Source: Sulfurovum sp. (GTDB lineage Bacteria > Campylobacterota > Campylobacteria > Campylobacterales > Sulfurovaceae). From it: a stretch of 27,756 nt of DNA. The position numbers and the translations under genes were made by a program. Of the stretch, positions 7,119 to 13,971 are shown in pieces; position 1 is the first letter of the stretch, and each line of letters begins with the position of its first letter. Below the pieces are notes generated by a model. It did not search any database. It worked only from the letters and a program-made list of their open reading frames with translations, and was not told where the DNA came from. The stretch lies in assembly GCA_030622375.1 (NCBI GenBank), contig JAUXGC010000002.1, positions 1 through 27,756 on the forward strand. Direction: 5' to 3'.

Positions 7119-7756
7119 ATTCTTTTAATAGCTTCAGAACATATAACCAATCCAAAAGCACCGGTAACTGCAACACAAGAGCCTTTATCCTTACATCTGT
7201 CTTCTTCGGGTGAAAATACTACAGTAAAGTTTCTGTCAAACTTGGCTTTTTTAAGTTCATTGCGTATTTTTCTTGCAAGGGCATCACCATGTGTTTTCCA
7301 GATAGAGGCTACTTCTATTTTGGAAGTATCAAAACGTTTAGCAGAGCCTACGGACATGATGAGTTTTTTGTAACATTTTTTAGCTATTTCTATTTTGACT
7401 TTAGTTGTATCGGCTGCATCAATGACAAGGTCATAAGGGGCAAAATCAAAAGATGCTACCCACTCCATATCCATCTCTTGATGGATGGGTGTAATAGAGG
7501 GGTAGAGCTCTTTAAGTTTAGTAGTCTTTAATATTCCTACAGCTTCAGAACCTATCTGTCTGTTTTGATTTGTCTCATCATAAGTATCATAGTCTAAGAT
7601 AGTAATATCTGTTACTCCGCTACGATAAAGGCAGTCAAGAGCATAACTTCCTACGCCTCCAACACCCAAGATTAGTATCTTTGCTTTTTGTAATTTATTA
7701 AAGTCTTCATCTCCAAAGAGCATACGACATCGTTCATATCTCAAGACTATATCCAC
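7103..7756 (-). CDS. tcdA: ThiF/MoeB-family E1-like protein, probably tRNA t6A dehydratase TcdA
   Basis: A 217-residue adenylating enzyme. The nucleotide-binding loop GVGGVGS is at 31-37, followed by ILDYDTYDETNQNRQ (about 53-67) with the Asp and Arg/Gln that grip ATP in E1-like proteins. A second Asp pair is in VIDAADT. The C-terminal GSCVAVTGAFGLVICSEAIKR aligns with the GSATMVTATFG end of E. coli TcdA (CsdL), which cyclises t6A37 in tRNA using ATP. At 217 residues it is shorter than the E. coli enzyme (about 268). The start is GTG, 10 bases inside surE, without a strong ribosome-binding site, so translation is probably coupled. The upstream RYERCRMLFG segment aligns with known homologs and supports this start. 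A general ThiF-like sulfur-transfer role is the alternative. Confidence 0.8.
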   Translation of the reverse strand: MDIVLRYERCRMLFGDEDFNKLQKAKILILGVGGVGSYALDCLYRSGVTDITILDYDTYDETNQNRQIGSEAVGILKTTKLKELYPSITPIHQEMDMEWVASFDFAPYDLVIDAADTTKVKIEIAKKCYKKLIMSVGSAKRFDTSKIEVASIWKTHGDALARKIRNELKKAKFDRNFTVVFSPEEDRCKDKGSCVAVTGAFGLVICSEAIKRIISKR

Positions 7757-8526
7757 TTCTCTAAAGAGCCAATATCATCATAGCTTGTCATATCTAAATG
7801 TACAGGCGTTATAGAAATATAACCTTCATTAATTGCTTCAAAGTCTGTAGTGTGACCTTTGGTTTCCATCCATCCTAGCTCAGGTAAACCTATCCAATAA
7901 TACTCTTTTCCTCTTGGATTGTAGTGTACTTCGGCATCATGCCCATAGAGACGATTACCTGCGCGGGTGACTTTAAATCCTTTAGATTCTGAAGATGGAA
8001 TAGGGGGAATATTGATATTTAAAAATTTACGCGAGGGCAGAGGAAACTTACCATCAAAAATCTTTTGTACCAGTGTAGCTATACTATCTTTGGCTAGGTT
8101 GTAGCCCAACTCTTCAATGCTTTTGCCACCATCCTTATAGACCTGCGAGATGGCAATAGCAGGGATGCCTTGTAGTACAGCTTCCATAGCAGCAGAGGCA
8201 GTTCCAGAGTAGGTGATGTCTTCTCCCATATTTGAGCCTATGTTAATGCCTGAGATAACGATGTCTGGTCTGTTTTCTTTTGTAAAAAGTTTATTGAGTG
8301 AGAGGAAGATGCAGTCTGAGGGTGTACCGTCATCAAGTTTATAAAAACTTTCTTCTAAATGTACAAAATGTAGTGGTTTAGTAAGTGTAAGTGAGTGTCC
8401 ACATGCAGATTTCTCCAGAGTAGGTGCTACTACAGTTACATGACCTAAAGGTTTTAGTGCTTCAACAAGGGCAAGGAGTCCTTTGGACTCATAACCATCG
8501 TCATTTGTGATTAATATTTGTTTCAT
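7747..8526 (-). CDS. surE: 5'/3'-nucleotidase SurE
   Basis: A 259-residue metal-dependent nucleoside monophosphate phosphatase. Metal ligands D9 and D10 lie in ITNDDGYESKG, S40 in LEKSACGHSL and N95 in SGINIGSNMG, the canonical SurE set. The GTPSDC and YSGTASAAMEA segments and the C-terminal ISITPVHLDMT are family hallmarks. The protein removes phosphate from nucleotides and may also cleave short polyphosphates in stationary or stress conditions. Its 3' end overlaps the start of tcdA by 10 bases, so the two form a minus-strand operon. The upstream spacer is shared with the divergent greA and contains a long inverted repeat. The ribosome-binding site in front of its ATG is weak (AAGA). Confidence 0.95.
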   Translation of the reverse strand: MKQILITNDDGYESKGLLALVEALKPLGHVTVVAPTLEKSACGHSLTLTKPLHFVHLEESFYKLDDGTPSDCIFLSLNKLFTKENRPDIVISGINIGSNMGEDITYSGTASAAMEAVLQGIPAIAISQVYKDGGKSIEELGYNLAKDSIATLVQKIFDGKFPLPSRKFLNINIPPIPSSESKGFKVTRAGNRLYGHDAEVHYNPRGKEYYWIGLPELGWMETKGHTTDFEAINEGYISITPVHLDMTSYDDIGSLEKWI

Positions 8527-8555
8527 TAAAAATCTTTTTAAAGTGTATTTAATAC

Positions 8556-8628
8556 TGGAAGTGGAGACTTCAGTCCCACATTAAAGTTAAGTTGCAAAGT
8601 GCAGGCGAGACTAAAGTCTTCACTTCCA
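8556..8628. repeat. REP/MITE-like inverted repeat
   Basis: TGGAAGTGGAGACTTCAGTC (8556-8575) and GACTAAAGTCTTCACTTCCA (8609-8628) are inverted copies with 18 of 20 identical positions. One of the two differences still allows a G-T pair, so the stem has 19 pairs around a 33-base loop. It sits between divergent surE and greA, so it is not a terminator of either. The sequence looks more GC-rich than the surrounding spacer and resembles REP elements moved by REP-associated tyrosine transposases. No transposase is in the window, and no second copy was noticed here. Confidence 0.55.
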
Positions 8629-8661
8629 AGATTTATTTAAACGCTATTATAACCTTTTTGG

Positions 8662-8667
8662 TATAAT
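8662..8667 (+). promoter_or_regulatory. -10 box of greA
   Basis: TATAAT within TTGGTATAATATT lies about 32 bases before the greA start, and AAAGGAA at 8688-8693 is the ribosome-binding site. No clear -35 element is seen. Confidence 0.6.
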
Positions 8668-8699
8668 ATTCTTTATATTAAAAAATTAAAGGAATATTT

Positions 8700-9188
8700 G
8701 TGCAAAAAGAGCCAATGCTAAGACCTACATATGTGAAACTTTCAGAAGAGTTGGAGCAGTTAAAGTCTATTGAGAGAGGTGTTATAGCGGCTATTATAGA
8801 TGAAGCAAGAGCACAAGGTGACCTTAAAGAGAATGCAGAGTATCATGCAGCCAAAGAGAAGCAAGGACTTATGGAAGCACGCATATCCGAGCTTACTGAT
8901 GTAGTAGGAAGAGCCCAAGTGGTTGACCCTGCCTCTTTGGCACATGCGCGCATCTCTTTTGGTTCTACAGTGTTGTTGACAGACCAAAATACGAATGAAG
9001 AGATAAAATATACTATTGTAGGTGGGCAAGAGTCAAATCCTACTAAAGGACTTATCTCTATCCAGTCCCCAATGGCTAGGGTGCTTGTAGGTAAAGAAGA
9101 GGGAGATGAAGTTGAGCTTGTTCTTCCAAGTGGTAAAAAGAAGTATGACATTGAAGAGGTGTTGTATGAAGAGATTAAGATAGATTAG
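8700..9188 (+). CDS. greA: transcription elongation factor GreA
   Basis: A 162-residue Gre factor that enters the secondary channel of RNA polymerase and stimulates cleavage of backtracked RNA. The N-terminal coiled coil spans about 10-78 and carries the acidic tip DLKENAEYHAAKE, with D41 and E44 as the residues that coordinate catalytic Mg2+. The C-terminal FKBP-like domain begins near 85 and contains SPMARVLVGKEEGDEVELVLPSG. The start is GTG at 8700, supported by AAAGGAA 7 bases upstream. The frame runs from its own TATAAT promoter, and the next gene, argC, follows after 14 bases, so argC may be transcribed with it. Confidence 0.96.
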   Translation: MQKEPMLRPTYVKLSEELEQLKSIERGVIAAIIDEARAQGDLKENAEYHAAKEKQGLMEARISELTDVVGRAQVVDPASLAHARISFGSTVLLTDQNTNEEIKYTIVGGQESNPTKGLISIQSPMARVLVGKEEGDEVELVLPSGKKKYDIEEVLYEEIKID

Positions 9189-9202
9189 ATGGAGTTATTA
9201 TT

Positions 9203-10210
9203 ATGATAAATGTAGGAGTAGTGGGAGCTAGTGGATATACAGGTCTTGAACTGGTAAAAATGTTAGTGAGTCATTCGGGTTTCAAGTTAACATATCTTGC
9301 AACTACGCAAGGTGATACAATGATAGAACAACTGCACCCTTCACTAGTAGATGTTATTAGTATGCCTGTCGAAAAAGCAGATATTCAAAGTGTAGTTAAG
9401 AGTTGTGAACTTGTTTTTCTTGCCCTTCCTCATAAAACTTCTATGGGGTTTGCAAAAGAGCTTTTAGATAAAGGGGTAAAAGTAGTTGACCTCTCTGCTG
9501 ATTATCGTTTAGAGCTTGATACCTATGAAGAGCACTACTGTGAGCATGAAGACAAAGCACATTTAAATGAAGCTGTTTATGCACTCATCGAGTATTATAG
9601 AGAAGATTTGAAAACGGCTAAACTTGCAGCAGGTCCAGGATGCTACCCTACGGCTACCTTGCTTGGTATTTTACCGTTTATTCCTTACCTTGACACTTCT
9701 GCACCTCTTTTTATAGATGCAAAGTCAGGGGTAAGTGGTGCAGGGAAAAAACTGACAAAGATGACAAGTTTTGTAAATATGAATGAGAATATTTTTGCTT
9801 ATAACCCACTAAAACACCGTCATGAACCAGAAATTGCAGAGAAGATAGAGAAAATACATGGTGTAAAACTAAATGTAAATTTTGTACCCCATCTTATCCC
9901 TGTAACACGCGGTGAACTTGTATCTGTATATGCTACATTAAAAAAAGATATAGATCCTATTGAAGTGCTTAAAAAACAGTATGCCAACGATCCGTTTATT
10001 CGCATAAGAGAGACACCTGTTGACATAAAAAGTACGTCAGGAACACACTTTTGCGATATATTTGCCACTAAAAATGGTAATGCACTTTTTGTTAGTTCCG
10101 CTATTGATAACTTACTGCGAGGGGCTAGTTCTCAAGCTTTGGTTGCAGCAAATTTGATGTGTGGATATGATGAGGGTATGGGAATTCCAACTATTGCTTA
10201 TATGCCGTAA
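9203..10210 (+). CDS. argC: N-acetyl-gamma-glutamyl-phosphate reductase
   Basis: A 335-residue NADPH-dependent enzyme of arginine synthesis that reduces N-acetylglutamyl phosphate to the semialdehyde. The Rossmann loop GASGYTGLE is at residues 8-16. The catalytic cysteine is C147 in AAGPGCYPT, and a histidine in the conserved KHRHEPEI segment serves as the second active-site residue. Additional family markers are VVDLSADYRL (about 94-103) and KSGVSGAGKK. The length is normal. A GGAG lies 8 bases before the ATG. It is between greA and a phosphoesterase gene that starts 23 bases after its stop, so the three genes may be one transcript despite unrelated roles. Confidence 0.97.
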   Translation: MINVGVVGASGYTGLELVKMLVSHSGFKLTYLATTQGDTMIEQLHPSLVDVISMPVEKADIQSVVKSCELVFLALPHKTSMGFAKELLDKGVKVVDLSADYRLELDTYEEHYCEHEDKAHLNEAVYALIEYYREDLKTAKLAAGPGCYPTATLLGILPFIPYLDTSAPLFIDAKSGVSGAGKKLTKMTSFVNMNENIFAYNPLKHRHEPEIAEKIEKIHGVKLNVNFVPHLIPVTRGELVSVYATLKKDIDPIEVLKKQYANDPFIRIRETPVDIKSTSGTHFCDIFATKNGNALFVSSAIDNLLRGASSQALVAANLMCGYDEGMGIPTIAYMP

Positions 10211-10233
10211 AGTGAAATTAATGGAGGATAGGT

Positions 10234-10926
10234 ATGATAGAAATTAAAGAAAATGCCATTTTTATAGCAGACTCTCATTATCCTCATCACGGAGATTCTT
10301 TCCTAAAACTTCTCCAAAAGTTAGAAAATGAAGAAGTAAAAACCTCTCAACTCTTTTTGATGGGGGACAACTTCGACTTACTCTTCGGTCACAATGACTA
10401 CATAAAAACATTTTCTCTTGAAGTCATTACACTATTGAAAAAGCTTGCAAAGAAGATAGAGATACACTACTTTGAGGGTAATCATGATTTTTGTCTCAAA
10501 GAGGTGTTTCCAGATATAGAGGTGTATAGTAGAAAGCAACAGCCTATGGTGTTTAGCTTAGGAGATAAGAGAGTTGCACTCTCTCATGGTGACAAATATG
10601 CCACAGGTTTTGGTTATGACCTTTACTGCACACTACTTAGAAGTAAAATTACACTTACGCTACTCAAACCTTTTCAAAAAGCCATCATAAATCATCGTAT
10701 CAAAAAACTTTCACAAAAAGATATTTGTAAACCATTTGAGAAGTTTGAAAAAAAAGTAGAAGAGATAATGAAACATTATATAGATGCAGATATGGTCATG
10801 GAGGGGCACTTTCATCAAGCAAAAGTATTTGGAAAATATATCTCTTTGCCCTCACTTGCCTGTCAAGGGCAAGTAGCAGTAGTAAGAGAAGAGGAGTTGT
10901 TATTTATTGAGTTAGGGCAACTTTAG
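10234..10926 (+). CDS. LpxH-like calcineurin-type phosphoesterase
   Basis: A 230-residue metallophosphoesterase. The five metal-binding blocks are present: D13-x-H15 (IADSHYPHHG), GD45NFD, GNH84D, SH118GD, and GH192FH194. This set, together with the helical insertion at about 130-185, is that of UDP-2,3-diacylglucosamine pyrophosphatase LpxH, which makes lipid X in lipid A synthesis at the inner-membrane surface. The first motif reads DSHY rather than the usual DLHL, and the overall match to proteobacterial LpxH is loose. It may be the LpxH of this lineage or another calcineurin-like hydrolase. The ribosome-binding site GGAGG precedes the ATG. It ends 33 bases before the convergent cytochrome gene. 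Confidence 0.7.
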   Translation: MIEIKENAIFIADSHYPHHGDSFLKLLQKLENEEVKTSQLFLMGDNFDLLFGHNDYIKTFSLEVITLLKKLAKKIEIHYFEGNHDFCLKEVFPDIEVYSRKQQPMVFSLGDKRVALSHGDKYATGFGYDLYCTLLRSKITLTLLKPFQKAIINHRIKKLSQKDICKPFEKFEKKVEEIMKHYIDADMVMEGHFHQAKVFGKYISLPSLACQGQVAVVREEELLFIELGQL

Positions 10927-10959
10927 GTTTTGGCACAGAATTTATTGCGCTTCCTAGCT

Positions 10960-11370
10960 CTATTTGTCCTGCCACTTTCTGATTTTATTATGGCAAGAGA
11001 TACATTCATCTAAAACATTCACAAATCCTTTTGAGGCACTATGTTTATTTCCTGCTTCCATCTCTCTTTTTATATCTCCTGTAAATTTAATGATCTTTGT
11101 AGCCTGTTTTCTTGAAAATTTATATTTGTAAGTATTTTCTTTTGCCAATACACTATTGAGGTCAAGAGGGGGCTCAACTTTGCGCGTGATGTCTTGTAGT
11201 TGGTTGGCACCTTCAATAAGTATCTTTTTATCGTTAATCAATAGACCTTTTTGTATTTTTGACATAGCCTGTTCCATGGTTTGCATGTCTTTTATACGTT
11301 CTATGTCAGTATACTCGGCATGTAGTGTAAAGTTTAATAAGATAATCATTCCAATAATTTTTATATACAT
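10960..11370 (-). CDS. periplasmic monoheme cytochrome c-like protein
   Basis: A 136-residue protein with a Sec signal peptide (MYIKIIGMIILLNFTLHA, cut about residue 18). A single heme-binding motif C123-I-S-C126-H127 sits close to the C terminus. The rest is helical: EQAMSKIQKGLL, IEGANQLQDITRK and an Arg/Lys-rich segment before the motif. A C-terminal CxxCH after a helical bundle is the layout of cytochrome c'/c-556 class II proteins, although identity to that family cannot be shown by eye. It would be exported and receive heme from CcsBA. AAGGAA precedes the ATG. It is divergent from the DUF302-like gene, with a 217-base spacer that could carry both promoters. Partner and electron acceptor are unknown. 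Confidence 0.8.
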   Translation of the reverse strand: MYIKIIGMIILLNFTLHAEYTDIERIKDMQTMEQAMSKIQKGLLINDKKILIEGANQLQDITRKVEPPLDLNSVLAKENTYKYKFSRKQATKIIKFTGDIKREMEAGNKHSASKGFVNVLDECISCHNKIRKWQDK

Positions 11371-11587
11371 TTTTAATTCCTTTATAAATAAAACTTATCT
11401 AAGTATATCAAATTGAACTCATTTTATTATTAACTTTTAGTTTCATAGGGTATTCCCTCTTTTGTGTTACATTATGATACACGTAAGTGGATGTTCAGTT
11501 TATTTAAATAATATTGTAAATTTAAATAAATAACATTTATTAAAATATATGATAGACTATATGAAATACTTATATTGGAGTATAATT
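11371..11587. promoter_or_regulatory. divergent spacer with an 11-bp inverted repeat
   Basis: This AT-rich spacer separates the cytochrome gene (minus) from the DUF302-like gene (plus). TTTATTTAAAT (11499-11509) and ATTTAAATAAA (11520-11530) form a perfect inverted repeat with a 10-base gap. TATGAT occurs at 11473-11478 and again at 11548-11553 as possible -10 boxes for the plus-strand gene. A shorter palindrome, AGGGTATTCCCT, lies near 11448. The inverted repeat could be an operator, but AT-rich DNA makes chance palindromes common. No open frame is seen. Confidence 0.35.
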
Positions 11588-13543
11588 ATGAAAAAATTAA
11601 TTGAAATCTTTCTTGTGGCTGTTGTCTTTTTTGGGCTAGGTATGTTTGTGGGACAAAAACAAGACCTTACTGGTGCTTCTGATGTAGAAGATACTTCTGT
11701 GATTGCAGCAGAAGTGATACCTGTGGCTAAAGTGCAAAAACCAAAACCTGTCAAATCTAAAAATTTGGCGGTGATATATACATTTGATACCGATATAGAA
11801 GCAAAATATGATGAATTTACAGAGAAAAAAATACAAAAAATTGGATTTGCCTTGACTGACCCACATAAACGGGTTAATGACCACTATAAGGAAAAATATG
11901 GTTCAACAAAGCTTGATTTCTTAAGTTTTCAATCGATTGTGAATGATGAAAAGGTTAAGCCTTTATTAAAAATTGATCCAAGAATCGCAGGCTTTAGTCC
12001 ATTTAACTTACTTGGGTATAAAAAACTTGATAGTAGCCAAACGGTTGTAACACATCTTGTACCAGAGGCAATCCTAGATATAATTGGGATAGAGGATGAA
12101 ACACTAAGAGCAGCCTATATAGACTCTTTCAAGCCACTTGATGCCTTGATAGAAAAAGAGTTGGGTGGTACAAAAAGTTATATAAAGTATGATAAATTTG
12201 CAGAAAAAAGAATGATGAATTTTGAATTAGATTTTGATAGACCAAAAGATTTAACCGACTTTATAGATGACTTTCAAGAAAAATTTGAAGAGGCTTTTGA
12301 AGAGAGGGGCTATTTGGTTGCTGGTTATTATAGCTTCAAGGAGAATGGTGAAGATACTATTCCTGAGTATGATGCATTTTGGAGTTATGCTGTGTGTCAT
12401 TTTAAATTTTCGTATACGGTTTTTGACAATGAAGGTGGACGACCTCAAGCAGGGATATTTGCACCATGCTCCATGTACATGTATATAAAAAAAGGCACAT
12501 CTACGCTTGTCATAGGTATGCCAACGCTTGCAAACTGGGGTGCAACACTTAAGGTTGAGGATGTAAAAAGAATAGAGCTTATCAGAAAACTTGATAGTGA
12601 AATCCCTATACTTTTAGAGAGTTTAGGTGCTAAATCTGTTGAAAATGTCAATCCTTTACTCACAAAAGAATCGTCAGTATTAAACAGAGCTTTAAAAACC
12701 AAAAAAGATACAAGTGAAGCAAAAAAAGAGCAAAAATCTAAAGAAGTAGCAACACCAAGAAAGGTCACTACTCCATCAACTTCAGGGAGCATTGAAAAAG
12801 ATTTGGTATCTGCATATTTACGAGGTCCTCTTGCCTCAACAGCACAAGTAAAAGCTGATTTAAAAAATGCTGGATTTGAAGTTCTAGGGACACATAATAT
12901 TGATAAAGCATCGGATCTTACCTCTATCATATTTACATGCCCAACACTAAAAAAGATGGCAAGTAAAAAGAGCAGGGGATTTATGGGTGCACTTAGAGTG
13001 TTGGTTGATAATGTCAATAAACAAATCAGTATAAGCAACCCACTCTATTTTGCAAAAGCTTATTTGCAAGATGATTTTGATCAGGAAACAGCCATGAAAG
13101 TCTTAGAGAAACTTAACCAAACATTTGAAGGGCTTAAGAGTGCTAAAGATGGTATGGAGTTTGATGATTTAAGTGGTTTTCACTTTACTATAGGAATGCC
13201 ATATTATGAAGATATGGAGTCTGTGGCAAATGGTAGTAATGCAACACTACTAGAAAAAGCAAAAGCAAGTGGTTCTGTTGTTTTTGAGCTTGCACTTGAA
13301 AATGGCACAACACTAATAGGCGTCAAGCTTAACAAGAGAACAGCAAAGTTTGCTAAGAAAATCGGTGCCAATAATGCCTCGGTGATTCCATATACTATAC
13401 TTATAGAAGATTCAGAAGCAAAAATATTGGCTCCCAAATATAACCTTGCTCTGCACTATCCACGCTTAAATATGGCTGGTTTTATGACCATTGCTACTGT
13501 ACCAGGTGCTATTATAAAAGATTGTAAGAAAGTATTCAAATAA
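11588..13543 (+). CDS. membrane-anchored protein with DUF302-like domains
   Basis: A 651-residue protein starting MKKLIEIFLVAVVFFGLGMFVGQ, an uncleaved anchor or signal segment. An upstream in-frame ATG at 11549 is less likely, since GGAG at 11577-11580 lies 7 bases before the 11588 start. The exported part appears to contain several related modules. One has RIAGFSPFNLLGYKKL, one has a strand-rich region with AGIFAPCSMYMYI and LVIGMPTL (about 290-330), and after a Lys/Ser-rich linker (about 375-410) a second half has FEVLGTHNI and SIIFTCPTLKKMA. These resemble the DUF302 fold (a helix, a Pro-Cys strand, then a V-x-x-x-x-P strand), but the match is by eye. Function is unknown. The protein faces the periplasm, and its divergent neighbour is a cytochrome, so a redox or sulfur-related role is possible. 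Confidence 0.55.
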   Translation: MKKLIEIFLVAVVFFGLGMFVGQKQDLTGASDVEDTSVIAAEVIPVAKVQKPKPVKSKNLAVIYTFDTDIEAKYDEFTEKKIQKIGFALTDPHKRVNDHYKEKYGSTKLDFLSFQSIVNDEKVKPLLKIDPRIAGFSPFNLLGYKKLDSSQTVVTHLVPEAILDIIGIEDETLRAAYIDSFKPLDALIEKELGGTKSYIKYDKFAEKRMMNFELDFDRPKDLTDFIDDFQEKFEEAFEERGYLVAGYYSFKENGEDTIPEYDAFWSYAVCHFKFSYTVFDNEGGRPQAGIFAPCSMYMYIKKGTSTLVIGMPTLANWGATLKVEDVKRIELIRKLDSEIPILLESLGAKSVENVNPLLTKESSVLNRALKTKKDTSEAKKEQKSKEVATPRKVTTPSTSGSIEKDLVSAYLRGPLASTAQVKADLKNAGFEVLGTHNIDKASDLTSIIFTCPTLKKMASKKSRGFMGALRVLVDNVNKQISISNPLYFAKAYLQDDFDQETAMKVLEKLNQTFEGLKSAKDGMEFDDLSGFHFTIGMPYYEDMESVANGSNATLLEKAKASGSVVFELALENGTTLIGVKLNKRTAKFAKKIGANNASVIPYTILIEDSEAKILAPKYNLALHYPRLNMAGFMTIATVPGAIIKDCKKVFK

Positions 13544-13553
13544 TATAGAGAAG

Positions 13554-13581
13554 AGGTAAAGATAAAACTTTATCTTTACCT
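13554..13581. terminator. 13-bp perfect hairpin between convergent genes
   Basis: AGGTAAAGATAAA (13554-13566) and TTTATCTTTACCT (13569-13581) form a perfect 13-bp stem with a 2-base centre. It lies 10 bases after the stop of the DUF302-like gene and before the convergent DUF3817 gene. The position fits a shared terminator, although the tail is not a strict U-run. Confidence 0.6.
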
Positions 13582-13605
13582 AAAATACAATTTGGCTTAA
13601 ACTCA

Positions 13606-13911
13606 TTAAGCAACTATGGCAACTTTAGGCTCTTTTTCTCTGCAGAGTTTATCGGTATAAAAACTTCCAAATGGTACCAATGAAAGAATAAAGTAGATTA
13701 GAGCTTCTTTTTTACTAAATGGTACTTCCCTCATAGACTCGATTAGCTGATATACAAATATCATAAAAAGCAGACCATGTACCATACCCATAACTTTAGT
13801 AGCTATCGGGAATCCAAAGCTATACTTGAGAGGCATAGCGATGAAAAGCAAGATAATGAACGAGTAGCCCTCTATTTTATTTATAAGACGAAATTTTTTT
13901 AATTCAGACAT
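13606..13911 (-). CDS. DUF3817 family small membrane protein
   Basis: A 101-residue integral membrane protein. The N-terminal FRLINKIEGYSFIILLFIAMPLKY, the GMVHGLLFMIFVYQLIESMRE segment and the closing ALIYFILSLVPFGSFYTDK reproduce the DUF3817 pattern of three membrane spans, including the E-G-x-S, M-K-Y-x-x-x and V-H-G-x-x-F features. Function of the family is unknown. It lies 60 bases downstream of the MetF-family gene on the same strand. Its ribosome-binding site GGAG is contained in a 6-bp hairpin (13915-13936), which could reduce its translation. The last residues (CREKEPKVAIVA) are charged and probably cytoplasmic. Confidence 0.85.
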   Translation of the reverse strand: MSELKKFRLINKIEGYSFIILLFIAMPLKYSFGFPIATKVMGMVHGLLFMIFVYQLIESMREVPFSKKEALIYFILSLVPFGSFYTDKLCREKEPKVAIVA

Positions 13912-13914
13912 GTG

Positions 13915-13936
13915 TACTCCGATTTTTTTGGGAGTA
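13915..13936 (-). promoter_or_regulatory. hairpin that covers the DUF3817 ribosome-binding site
   Basis: On the minus strand TACTCC (from 13936) pairs with GGAGTA (ending 13915) around a 10-base A-rich loop. The GGAG inside the second arm is the only Shine-Dalgarno sequence near the ATG. Translational control is inferred and the stem is short. Confidence 0.3.
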
Positions 13937-13971
13937 TAGCAGAAGTTGTTTAATGGTGCTTAACTAAAAAA

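Noticed and set aside
8556..8628. Terminator function for the inverted repeat
   Set aside because: Both neighbouring genes are transcribed away from it, so no gene end is present.
12445..13038. 197-residue minus-strand open frame inside the DUF302-like gene
   Set aside because: It lies fully antisense to a longer frame with normal codon use and a good start. Its translation is low-complexity Ser/Leu/Phe, typical of a shadow frame.
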